This document shows positions 1 to 10,300 of a stretch of DNA of 64,000 bases, in pieces; the stretch's first letter is position 1; the number at the start of each line of letters is the position of its first letter. Both the position numbers and the translations under genes were made by a program. The stretch comes from Neurospora tetraspora (Eukaryota; Ascomycota; Sordariomycetes; Sordariales; Sordariaceae): positions 558,001 through 622,000 of the forward strand of contig NW_026944391.1 in NCBI RefSeq assembly GCF_033439725.1, read 5' to 3'. The notes below the pieces were generated by a model. The model was given only the letters and a program-made list of their open reading frames with translations. It was not told the DNA's origin and did no database searches.

Positions 1-484
1 AGGTTGGAGGATGGGGTTTTGACTGTTGTTGTCCCGTTGGTTGTTGAGGGGGAATCGGAGAGCGAGAGGACGGGAAGGGAGGAGGAATAAAGTGCGTGAG
101 TGAGCTGGTGTGGTTTCGGTGTTGGTGAGTGTGGTTTTTAGAAAACTGGAGAATGGGGATAGCGATGGTAGTTACCTAGGAGGGAAGGACTGGGTGGTTG
201 AGGGGATAAGATTGATTTGATAGTCACGTCAGTAAGGACGTTTTCTACGATGAAGGACTAGTAGCGTATCAATGTTATTACGTCTTGTCCGAAATCACGA
301 AGTGACCATTAGTAGACTCGCAACCATTTTTATCAAAATCGCTGAACTATGTGGTTTGACAAATTACTAAATAATAGATATCACATATGCTTAGCCCGTA
401 TCTCAACTTGGTAACTGGACTACTTCTCCTCCTCACAAATCTTGCTATATCGTCTTCATTAACTCGACCGGACCATACCGCCTC
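1..484. other. gene-free, downstream of sec10
   Basis: I see no convincing coding sequence here. It lies 3' of the minus-strand sec10 gene and should hold its 3' UTR and polyadenylation region. The left half is G-rich on the plus strand and the right half is AT-richer. No repeat or RNA gene was recognised. Confidence 0.5.
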
Positions 485-3127
485 TTACAGCCCAGCCAGC
501 ACGCCCTGAATACCCGGAGTAGCGGCATCCTCTCTCTTCTGCACAAAAGCCTTGAAATCCGCCTTTTGCAACTTCTTGCCCGAACCACCACCGCCTGCCG
601 CACCTCCAGCGGCACCCCCACCACCCTCACCACCTCCTCCTCCTCCACCACTACCCGAAGATAAAAACTTGGAACGCTCGCGAAGGGCCTCGGGCCCAAT
701 AATAAACAGATATCCGACCTCGGTAAGCAGCTCGACAATCGCCTGCACCTCCTTGGTCAACGGCCACTCCTTCATTGTCGACACGTACTTGGCGATATCC
801 TTAGTTACCATCAAGCCACCGGTGGCGTTGACCGAGAACTTCTTGAAGTGCTCAAACAAGAGCGAGTGGACGGCCAGGGCAAGTTCCGAGCTGAACAGCT
901 CGAGGTTGTGACCGTCGATAGCCAGCGCGGCCTGCGCCGCCACCTTGGAGGCCAAGAAGGTGCAGATGGCCTGGCAGGTGGGCGTCTGCAGATCGACGAA
1001 GCCTTCGAGGTCGTTGTCACGAGGCCGGTAGTCCGTCTTCTTCTGGCCCGCCAGGATCTTGGCGACCCAGTTGACGGCCACGTCCATGGTGCTTTTGAGG
1101 ACGGCGTTGGTCTTGCGCTCCGTGGCTTCGATGGCTTGCTTGGCTTGGGCCTCCATACTGCGGCGCAGGGCCGTGTTGGACTCGGCAAGCCGGATCAGCA
1201 CCGTGGTGATGAAGCGCGACATGAGGTTCGTGATGGTGACGGCCGGTTTGATGTGGGGGAGGTAGGAAAGGTCGGGTTCCGTCTTGATGTTCTCTTGCGA
1301 CGTGGCCGTGTCCAGGGCGGCATCGAGGGCAGTCTCAACATAGACCTGGCCCATGCTGGTGAGGAGAAGGTTGAGCAAGACGTTAATGTCCTTGGGTGTT
1401 TCGCTTCCCGAACCCATCTCCAGCGTCCTGCGCACGCTTTCGGCCAACCAGACGATCATGCGCTTGGCGTTCTGTACGCTCAGGCGGCCGTGTTCCTCCG
1501 AGACCTCGATCTCGTTCTTGTTAGTGCTGTTGTCTTGCAGACCGGCAACCCTCAACATCATACGCTGCTGAGTGGGCGTAAGGTCCGACGAATCGAGCCG
1601 CTCCATATATGCGTCTTTAGCACTTGCCAAAAGCTGGGTGCCCTGTTGGGCAATGGCGGCCATGAAGCCCGAAGGAGCCTTCTTTCTGCGTGAGTGATAC
1701 AAGGTGAACTTGAAGAGCAACGAGTTGTACAACTCGTCCAAACTCTTCCTTTCCCTGTCGATATACGAGTTTCCAAGCAGATAGGGGACGAACAATTCCT
1801 CTAGTTGCTGATCGAGCGTTTGTGATATTTGCGCCGAGCATGGTTCTGGGTGCTCTGTAAGACCGTGGGTCTTGAGATCTTCCACCAGGGCCCCAATGTA
1901 GGATCTCGACGCATGCAAGGAGCGCAGATAGGCCAGCGAAGAGATTGTCGTCGCCTTGTCCAGTAGCATTTCAAGTCGTTGCTGGATAGACTGCTGGAAG
2001 ACACGCTGGATAAACTTGATGAGGACTGTCTCGTAGTATGGGAAGGCACGCTTAATGATAAAGGATTCCTCCTGCATCACGATCTTGACTTCATCAACAA
2101 GGGATTGCAGACTGGGCTCGACGCCTGGTGGGTCGGCATCGGGGTCAGCCAGTTGCTCCCACATCTCGCCATCTGTCGTGACCTCGTCGGTGATGAGCAC
2201 GTCTCGGTCGATAAAGAACTGGTGCTGGTTCACGAAGGCGGCAATGACGCTGGCACCGCTGTGGAAATCGTAGAGGACCTTTGCGCATTCCATCATGTCG
2301 TCGAAGTTTTGTCGTCGGTAACTGTTGTTGAACTGTTTCAGAAGGTCTTGCTCAAGATGCTCGCAGAACCTCTCGAGAGCCTCCCTAGTATTGTGCTTCC
2401 GGGTCACACCAGTAGCGCCGTTGGTGATTCCATTGGCACGGAAGCCATTTGTTACCCATGAAAAAGGGTCTAGTCTCTGACTGATGCGCATAAGCTGGCG
2501 AGCAATGACGGCGCAGCGAACCTTGTTCTCGGCACCGCCCTGTCTCTGAATCTCCTCGAGCGAGGTGAGTTGGCCTGTCTCGGAAACCTCTGTCCAGCAC
2601 TGAATCAGGAAGTTGGCGTCCTGCGCCTTCCTCCGTTTCCTATCCAGCTCCTCCAGTTTCTCTCCGATCTGAACGGCAATGTTTCCTCCGCCATCAGGTC
2701 GGGCGTGTCCATTCATGGAGCCGCTGTGTGCGCTGGGGTTGTTGAGGGTCAAGTCGAGGGCCTCGAACTGGGCCATGGACTGGTCCAGCTTCCGACCAAG
2801 GGTATCGAGTGTCTGGTCATGTTGGATCTCTGCTCGCCGGACCTGGGATAAGAGCTCTGATTCCTTCTCTTGCAATTCCTCGCTCAGGGCGCCCAACTGC
2901 GACAGCGCATTCTCGAAGGTCCGGATGAGGGGCTTGGGGTCAAAGGGGGTGCTCGCGCTCGTGGGGCCGGAGCGGCGGTTGGCGGGGAAGGCGGTGTCGG
3001 CGAGGGAGTCGACAAAGTCGCGAACAATAAAGTCTTTGCTGGAGAAGTCGTCGATGGTGAAGCTGGGGCCCTTGGGGAAGAGCCCGGGGCCGGGGGACCT
3101 CGTGCTGCCGGGTCCGCCGCGTTCCAT
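485..3127 (-). CDS. sec10: exocyst complex component Sec10
   Basis: Sec10 is a subunit of the octameric exocyst, which tethers Golgi-derived secretory vesicles to the plasma membrane at growth sites such as hyphal tips. The single uninterrupted frame encodes 880 residues, close to the roughly 870 of the yeast protein. It opens with a Phe/Asp-rich segment typical of the family (near residues 20-45), then a coiled coil of the form ALSEELQEKESELL (about residues 75-135), then the long helical exocyst domain. I start at the ATG at 3127 (context GCCGCCATGG); the reading frame extends five codons further upstream but only to a GTG. An unusual poly-Gly/Ala tract lies near residues 822-852, just before the conserved Lys-rich C-terminus. 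The gene is divergent from nus1, 800 bp apart. Family assignment is firm. Confidence 0.93.
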   Translation of the reverse strand: MERGGPGSTRSPGPGLFPKGPSFTIDDFSSKDFIVRDFVDSLADTAFPANRRSGPTSASTPFDPKPLIRTFENALSQLGALSEELQEKESELLSQVRRAEIQHDQTLDTLGRKLDQSMAQFEALDLTLNNPSAHSGSMNGHARPDGGGNIAVQIGEKLEELDRKRRKAQDANFLIQCWTEVSETGQLTSLEEIQRQGGAENKVRCAVIARQLMRISQRLDPFSWVTNGFRANGITNGATGVTRKHNTREALERFCEHLEQDLLKQFNNSYRRQNFDDMMECAKVLYDFHSGASVIAAFVNQHQFFIDRDVLITDEVTTDGEMWEQLADPDADPPGVEPSLQSLVDEVKIVMQEESFIIKRAFPYYETVLIKFIQRVFQQSIQQRLEMLLDKATTISSLAYLRSLHASRSYIGALVEDLKTHGLTEHPEPCSAQISQTLDQQLEELFVPYLLGNSYIDRERKSLDELYNSLLFKFTLYHSRRKKAPSGFMAAIAQQGTQLLASAKDAYMERLDSSDLTPTQQRMMLRVAGLQDNSTNKNEIEVSEEHGRLSVQNAKRMIVWLAESVRRTLEMGSGSETPKDINVLLNLLLTSMGQVYVETALDAALDTATSQENIKTEPDLSYLPHIKPAVTITNLMSRFITTVLIRLAESNTALRRSMEAQAKQAIEATERKTNAVLKSTMDVAVNWVAKILAGQKKTDYRPRDNDLEGFVDLQTPTCQAICTFLASKVAAQAALAIDGHNLELFSSELALAVHSLLFEHFKKFSVNATGGLMVTKDIAKYVSTMKEWPLTKEVQAIVELLTEVGYLFIIGPEALRERSKFLSSGSGGGGGGGEGGGGAAGGAAGGGGSGKKLQKADFKAFVQKREDAATPGIQGVLAGL

Positions 3128-3927
3128 GGCGGCGTGTGTCACCTGGCAGGCAGACCGAGAGAGTCCAAGTTATCCGAGTTGAAGTGGTTGTCGGTGTAGT
3201 CGTAGATGCATTCCGCGATGCTGCTGAGCTGTTGTCGTATCAACCCATTTGAATGGAAGGTATGGAAGGTTGAGTGGTCACCGTCAGGCCTATGGCCAGG
3301 GGCTGTCCGGGGGAGTTCCAGAGGGTCGTGAGGCGGGATGTCGTTCCCCTGTCGCGGGTACCTCTGCGGGCACGGGTTGGGGAATTGAACCCACCACCCT
3401 TGAGTATGCCCCACTTAATTTTGGCCCAACTTCAGCCTGGTCCCTGCGCATCCTTCAGCCACAGTTGCAAGTCGTAAGGACAGGTTTTTGGTGGGGAACA
3501 GAGGGGAACTTTCAGATGTTCTTTCCCGAAATAATCTGACATTAGACAGGGATCTCGTGGCCGTTCCGAGGGAAGCTGCCATGATTTCCCGCTACTGACT
3601 ACGGTGCTACGGTAGCCAACTGGGTATGATAGCTGCAAGCAATCAGCAGTTTATGGAACCATCAGCGGCCTGGCTCCATTCTTTTCTCGTCGGCCTCTCT
3701 TTCTGTTCTCTCGTTTTATGCGCAACTTGACCTTCAGCGGTGGATAGACTTTGAACTGCATCCATCATCCTCTTCAACGCTCCTTTTCTGTATCGGCCGT
3801 CTATCCTGCGGTTGTCCCGAGACCCGTTGTCGTCCGAACATTCGTCCCGTCATATCGCACAGATTGCGCGACCGAGGTGTAACAAGGCCCATTGGGACGA
3901 CCGCTGCGCGACAGCCTCCACGTCAAC
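3128..3927. promoter_or_regulatory. divergent promoter region sec10/nus1
   Basis: This 800-bp spacer separates two head-to-head genes and must contain both promoters and 5' leaders. The nus1-proximal part (about 3660-3920) is pyrimidine-rich, as fungal leaders often are. I identified no specific factor site. A tRNA-like B-box near 3380 on the minus strand was rejected because the T-stem does not pair. Confidence 0.45.
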
Positions 3928-5036
3928 ATGTTCAACCCACGGGATATCGAGGCCTACCGGCGCGATGAGAAACTTGGCCACAAAATGCTTACCCCCGAAG
4001 AGAGGATCAGGCTGCTCAAGGTACGACTGCTCCTGATGCGTTTAGAGAGTTGACTACTAACCTTTTGGATAGCCCTATCTGCCTTCGCCCCCTTTGCACC
4101 CCTCGGAGCAAGCCAACAAACGAGCAATGGAAGAGCAACAGAGGCTGGGAGTACGGCGTTTTCTAAAGAGGCACTGGCACCTGCTGGTCTTTACCATCAT
4201 ACATGCCCTGTTCTCGCTCTACATCCGAATCCGCCAAGCATACCACCAAGTGGTCAACAAAGTGTCTTCCGTCTATCACCACCATCACCGGGCGCCCGAT
4301 CTGATTTACAACGATGTCAAGGACCTTCGAAGGCTACCAAACCACCTGAGTGTTATCTTGACCTTGGACGAGGACGCTAGAGGCGGTACCGGCTTGGCCA
4401 AGCTGATCGAGGAAGCTTCGGACATTGCTGCTTGGTGCGCAAGTGCCCGTATTCCCCAACTCTCCATTTATGAGAAGACCGGTACGTGGATGACTAAGAA
4501 ACTAAGAAAGAAAAGACTACTGACATTCCCACCAAACAGGAACATTGAAGGGTTATCTTCCTCGCGTTCACAGATCCATGACACAAAAGCTCGCTGCATA
4601 CTTCGGACCAAACACTCCCGGCATTGGTATTAGAGCACCTCACTGCCCCTCGATCGAGACGGCCCCAACTCTTGCCGCAAGCCGTATCGAGAACGAGGGC
4701 CTCAAGCATCTCTCAGTCATGATTCTGTCAGCTGAGGACGGCCGCGATTCCATTGTCGATCTTACCAAAACCCTTGCCGATATGTCCCAGCGGGGCAAGA
4801 TCTCGACTTCGGATATCACAATCGAACTAGTCGATGCCGAGTTGAGCGAGAGTGTCATGGGCGAAACAGACCTCCTTCTCTTGTTCGGTCCTCGTGTCGA
4901 ACTTGTTGGCTATCCTCCATGGCAAGTCCGCTTGACCGAGATCTCCCATGTCCAAGACAATGAGGGAGTCAACTATCAGGTCTTCTACCGGGGTCTTTTG
5001 AAGTATGCCGGTGCACAAATGCGCTGGGGAAGGTGA
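3928..5036 (+). CDS. nus1: Nus1, dehydrodolichyl diphosphate synthase subunit
   Basis: Nus1 (Nogo-B receptor family) pairs with the Rer2-type catalytic subunit to form cis-prenyltransferase at the ER. The complex makes the dolichol precursor needed for N-glycosylation, O-mannosylation and GPI anchors. Three exons (3928-4020, 4073-4481, 4540-5036) encode 332 residues; the introns have GTACGA/GTACGT donors and TAG/CAG acceptors, and phases match. A hydrophobic membrane segment lies near residues 64-82. The C-terminal half resembles UPP synthase without its catalytic Asp. The protein ends Arg-Trp-Gly-Arg, matching the C-terminal RxG motif that Nus1/NgBR contributes to the active site. The first exon, only 31 codons, begins at an ATG in context GTCAACATGT. 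Identity is well supported by the C-terminal motif and membrane topology. Confidence 0.9.
4021..4072 (+). other. nus1 intron 1
   Basis: This 52-nt intron has a GTACGA donor, a branch-like CTACTAAC and a GATAG acceptor. Removing it joins residue 31 (Lys) to a Pro-Tyr-Leu-Pro stretch in frame. Confidence 0.8.
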
Positions 5037-5639
5037 TGAACCGAGCAGTACCAAGTGTTCAGTGGCTGGAACTTGAATGCGATCGAGTGACGCAGTGGTT
5101 GGATTCAATGGGTGGTTAACATGTGAAATAGGGTTATAGACTTCAGACTCTGACAGCATGCGAGCGGGGGAGTTTCATGTGTTCAACATTGTTTCATTTA
5201 GTGCATTGGAAGTTTCGTTAACAGGAAAAAGAATGTCTGCTCTTCGGTGAGGATAGACAAAGCTGGGCCGGGAACAAGAATGAACTGAGAGTAGGTTTGA
5301 TCACCTGAAAATGGATTGCGGCTCGGACTAACTAACATGGCAAGAGACGATATCAAAGTAATATGTAAAGAGATACAATGGGCAATCCAGGACATGTGCC
5401 TGTATCAGCCACTCATGACGTTACGCTACGATACAGCCTTGTCCTAAAGAACAGAGATAAGATAAATCAGCCACATCTTGGTGGGGCTCTCTGTTTACTG
5501 TGGTTTAGCCTTGCGGTTGCCGCGTAACAAAGTTTCACTTCATTCGCCCAATTTGTATTTTACGAAAGGTAAGTTGAGCTTCCAAAGAAACAGGACACTC
5601 CACCAATTTATCGAGTTGTCTAAACCAGTTTCACTGACC
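5037..5639. other. spacer nus1-trm5
   Basis: Tandem-gene spacer holding the nus1 3' end and the trm5 promoter and leader. The trm5 reading frame is open back to about 5478, but that extension contains no ATG before 5640, so I leave it non-coding. No repeat or RNA gene was seen. Confidence 0.5.
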
Positions 5640-7313
5640 ATGTCTCAATCAGAAAAGGAAAATCAGGGGAGTGGGGAAGGGAAAACTCAAGACATGGCCA
5701 TTTTCAGCCCACCCGTAGTTCGTTCAGGCGCTGGCGCCCTCAACCGGGCTCTGTTCACAAAGACTGTCAACTTGGCTGCCGCCGCCGTCAACGACAACCG
5801 TCTTATATCCAAGTACAGAAAAGAGCTTGAGCACAGCAAGGAGCTCCTGCGCCAGGACAGATTGTCCCCTATTGTGAACCACCCAGACAAGACCCTTGCC
5901 GACCAAGGAAAGAAGTGTCTGCTTCTTAGCCCCGACGTCAAGGCACCAGGTTAGAAATTTTCGAAAACCAATAGAAACATTTAAAAGACTAATTCTTTGT
6001 CTTCTTTTTCCAGAACCAGAAACATGGGGAGCTGCTCTCAAGGAAGGTGTTCAGAAGAAGGAGTTGTCTGTCATTCCTTATGAGCTCCAGCTCAACTATG
6101 ACTACTGGACATATCGTATGAAACCTGAATCCAATACCCAACTTGTACCAGTGTCACCTTATTAACGTTGCCTACAGATGATATTATCACCTCTATTCTC
6201 CCCGAGGAACTTCATGACGATATCCCCTCCGGCTTCAACACCGCTGGTCATGTCGGTAAGTGAGCGTGGTCACTGTGCCTCCCGTCCTCTCAGCATGTTC
6301 TAACATCAGTCCAGCCCACATGAACCTTCGCGAGCGTTATATCCCCTACAAGAAGGTGATCGCCGAGGTCATCTTGGACAAGACCACCAACATCCGAACC
6401 GTCATCAACAAGGTCGACAATGTCGGAGCCGAGTCCGAGTTCCGAACCTTCCAGTACGAGGTTCTGGCTGGTCCCGACGACATGCAAGTCCAGGTTACCG
6501 AGAACGCCTGCACTTTCGAGTTTGACTACGCAAAGGTGTACTGGAACAGCAAGCTGGAGGCCGAGCACCGCAGGCTCATCAACATGTTCGAGCCCGGCGA
6601 GGTGGTGTGCGATGTTATGGCTGGCATCGGCCCCTTTGCTGTCCCCGCTGGCAAGAAGGGCGTCTTTGTCTGGGCTAACGACATGAACCCCGAGAGTAAC
6701 AAGTATATGCAGGTGGCTATCAGCAGGAACAAGGTATGAATGAACTCTATACTTTCTTGTCTTATATATTTTGAGATCTAACTTGGCATACATACAGGTA
6801 TCCCAATACGTCCGCCCCTTCTGCGAAGACGGCCGGACCTTCATCCACCACGCCGCCGACTCGGTCCTCGAAGCCCACCAGAACGGCGAGCACGTCCTGA
6901 TCGCACCAAGGCCTCCCTCGCGCGCCAAGAAGGCGCCCAAGCTTTCCGAGCCCAAGCGCGTCGACGTCCCGCCCACCATCTCGCACTTCGTCATGAACCT
7001 GCCCGCCACCGCCATCGAGTTTTTGGGTTGCTACCGCGGCGTGTACACCGGCCACGAGGACCTTTTTTCTGAAGGTCGCAAACTGCCCCTCGTGCACGTC
7101 CACTGCTTCTCCTTCAAGGCCGATGACGAGACCCCGCTCAACGATATTTGTGAGAGGATCACCAAGTATCTTGGTTTCCCTGTTAAGCCGGGTAATCCGG
7201 ATGTGGAGGGCGAGGTGGCGGTTCATGATGTTAGGGATGTGGCGCCGGCTAAGAGGATGTTTTGCGCTAGCTTTAGGATTCCGAGGGAGGTGGCTTTTGC
7301 GAAGAGGGACTGA
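5640..7313 (+). CDS. trm5: tRNA (guanine37-N1)-methyltransferase Trm5
   Basis: Trm5 transfers a methyl group from S-adenosylmethionine to N1 of G37, next to the anticodon, which prevents +1 frameshifting and starts wybutosine synthesis in tRNA-Phe. Five exons (5640-5949, 6014-6115, 6178-6255, 6315-6733, 6798-7313) encode 474 residues. Family signatures are HMNLRERYIPYKKVIAEV (RNA-binding/linker region), the SAM-binding loop DVMAGIGPFAVPA (about residues 263-275), and the later MNLPA motif that replaces the NPPY loop of other methyltransferases. Exon phases all fit the conserved protein. The start is the first in-frame ATG (context GACCATGT). The N-terminus carries no clear mitochondrial presequence, although yeast Trm5 is dual-localised. 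Confidence 0.93.
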
Positions 7314-10300
7314 TTGAAGGGAGGTCGTTAAAGATGGATGGATGGATGGATGGCTAGAAGGAGCTAGGTACTAGCTAACTAGCTACTGGCAGGGAGGTTA
7401 CTACTAGCACGGGCGCTCTACGTACTTGGCGATTCATGGCATTCATCCATGAATGACTCTTTTCAAGTGCAAGCTGGGAGAGGATGGATGGATGGATTGC
7501 TCGTATATTGCCGAGACTCTTGGGAGAGGACTTGTCATCGAAGATCTTGGAATTTTTCTTTGTCTACCTAGTTCGTATTTATCCTCTCTATCCTAGGGTT
7601 GCGTATTGAGCTACTAGCCAGGCAAAGGGGCAATATCATGAGGCGTGGGTCACTTGGAGACAAGAAGGGGATTTATCGTCACCCGCTGCAGCCAGGCGTC
7701 ATGATTCCAATATCATGGTGAATAACTGGAAAGCACCAAGGCAATCTGTCTATCTACCTACCACCGAGTGAGCAGGGAATCGATACGCTCGGGTTCGTTT
7801 GTTAGAACTGCTGAAGTGTGATGGTGATGATGATGATGATGTGATCGATGGGCACACTCTTGGGTGTGTGTTTTGAACGCATACTAGAACCACCGCTAGT
7901 GCTATCTCCACCTCAGCTTTTGGACTTGAACAAATCAACAAATGGGGACATGACAGGAAGGAAAAGTGGATGAAGGATAGACAGGTACAGGTGTTGGAAT
8001 CCTTGCTGTCTTTCTTTCCGTGGCTTGCAAAGACTCACTCAAGTCGGTTTTATCCCCACGTTGTACGGCCAATCACATCTGGTAAAGGACCTGCATGCTG
8101 ACGGATCGAAGCTTGACTCGACTTCGTTGATATCACTAGCCTTTGGCCTCTATCAGTCGGTCAACATCTCCGGTAACGGTGAGACAACATACAATTTCCA
8201 TTTTTAAACACCTTCCTCTCGTTTTCTTTTACCTTCTTCTGCATGACCGTCGAGTAAGCTAGGTTTTAGTGTTGGCGTTATCTCCGAGTCTACCGCACCA
8301 TGAACCTGTTTGGCCATGCCACGAAGTCGAACGGCGTCGCTTGGCGGTCTGGTTTCTTCCCCTTCCCTTTTCGTACATTCTTCAAGGTGGTTAGGTTGTA
8401 ACCCATGTCGATGCAGCGCTGTTGGCCACATTCAACTTTCATGTTTCAAAAGTCCCAGGGGGACGGAAGGAAGGAGGAGGCTGGGATGAAAAAGATATTA
8501 TTTTTTTTTCTCCGTGGAATGGATCTTGGGTGTCGATTAGTTGTCGCTTCCTTTTTTTGTTGAGTGGGTGCAGTCATGGAAGGAACCACTCAAAACAGAG
8601 TGACATTGGCCTAAAAGTTTAAAGCCCTGTAGCTTCCGTAGCTTCCAAGTGGAAGCCGGAGGTTCTGAATTCACTAATGCACAGCCGGAGGAGCCTCCTT
8701 GCCTTGTCGTCGTTGGCACCTTCTCTCTCCGAGAAGCCTTTCAAGAAGTTCGTAGTTTGAACTGTGTTGGATTTCGTGGAACTATCTTTGCCGATCTGAA
8801 TCATTCTTTCTCCCACTGAAAAAGAGTTGGCAGGTGCAGATGAACCAGGTGCCAGGCAAGGTAGATATCCCTCGGATGGCGTCTAGCTGCCACTGTTTTC
8901 GTGTTGCGCGCATCGGCCCGAGTTCTGGATGGCAAGAAGAAACAGGCCATTACCGCACTTGAAGCTGGAGTAGTGAGTTCATCTGGGTCGGGTAAGAAAC
9001 CAAAAAAAGAAAAGAAAAAAAAATTGACGAGGGGGTCGTCGTTCGGTGTCATGGGCGAAGAGGTTCGAGCTTTCTTGGTACCGTAGATAGGTAGATAGAT
9101 AGATGGATAGATGAAGCGGGTGGTGGTTGTAGGTAGAGATTTAGATAGCTTGCATGACTCGGTCAACGCATGGCGTTTCCGCCAGTGCTACTCTACTTAC
9201 ACATAGTATCATGTAGACTATAGTACACTCCCTCGGCGTGTGCGCAGGTGTTTAGTAGTGAAATGATGTTATTTTATAGGTATGTAATGGGTGTTGTTGT
9301 GCTTCGTGAGACGTCGGAAATTCCATGTTGTGTTGGTGTGATGGGAATTGATGAATTTGTCGATATGCAGGACCACGATAAAGGTCAATGTCTTGCCGCG
9401 GAATATTTTAAAAAGCTTATGAATGGTTGATGAATTACCTACTAGTTTTGGCATCCAAGAAGGTGTGCGGTGCGTGGGGTTTGGGTTACACGGAAGCTAT
9501 AGTTCTTCAACGTCTAGATGTCTGAGACCAGCAATTTATCAACAGGTCGTTCGCAACGCCCATGAAGCTAACAAATCCTTGCGGAAATCCTAGAAGGATA
9601 GGCAAGTCCCCCAATATTTACCGACCAATAGGGATCCGGAGAGGAGGCCAGAAGAGGATATGTGCGCGATAGGTCCGGAGAAAATCTCCCTCTTCTTCAA
9701 ATGTCACATTCGACTTGTAAACATTCAGCCCAGGGCAGTAGTATAGGAGGGTAGGAATCGATGCAATGAGACTCCCCGGAAATGCAGCCAACGGTCGATG
9801 AGGCAAGGCACATCGTTGGTTGATGGCAGGGTGTGGTGGTATACCCAAAGATGAACACACATCCGCGGACCGAGTTCGCATACCCGCATGTCTTTGTGCT
9901 CGTTGAAGCCAGTTATCTGATAGTGTACATACACACACCACCAGCTTCTGAACGGTGTACAGTACAGTAGTTCGTGGAGGGTACGGAGAAGAAGTATCAC
10001 ATATGTATCGTATGCAATGATAGAAAAAGGACCATGTATGTACTGACAAGGAATCAGGGAACGTTGGATGCAACGGAATACCAACTTGGTGGCAGGGTGA
10101 CCCGAGTGCGGCGATAAGGGACGGGCGGGAGCTCTCGAACTCGCTGTGAATGTCTCGAAAGACCGGTAAGACGTTGTTGACCGGGTTAAAAGCAAAGCAA
10201 GATAAGGCAGGGAAAAGTGAAAATCTGAGACACCGGTTCCCCCGTTGCTTGACAACGTACGTTCCAGAAGGACAACAAAGAACTGATAAGGGAACAAGGG

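Noticed and set aside
3370-3420. tRNA-like B-box (GGTTCAATTCCCC) on the minus strand
   Set aside because: The T-stem does not pair properly and no acceptor stem or A-box was found at the right distance.
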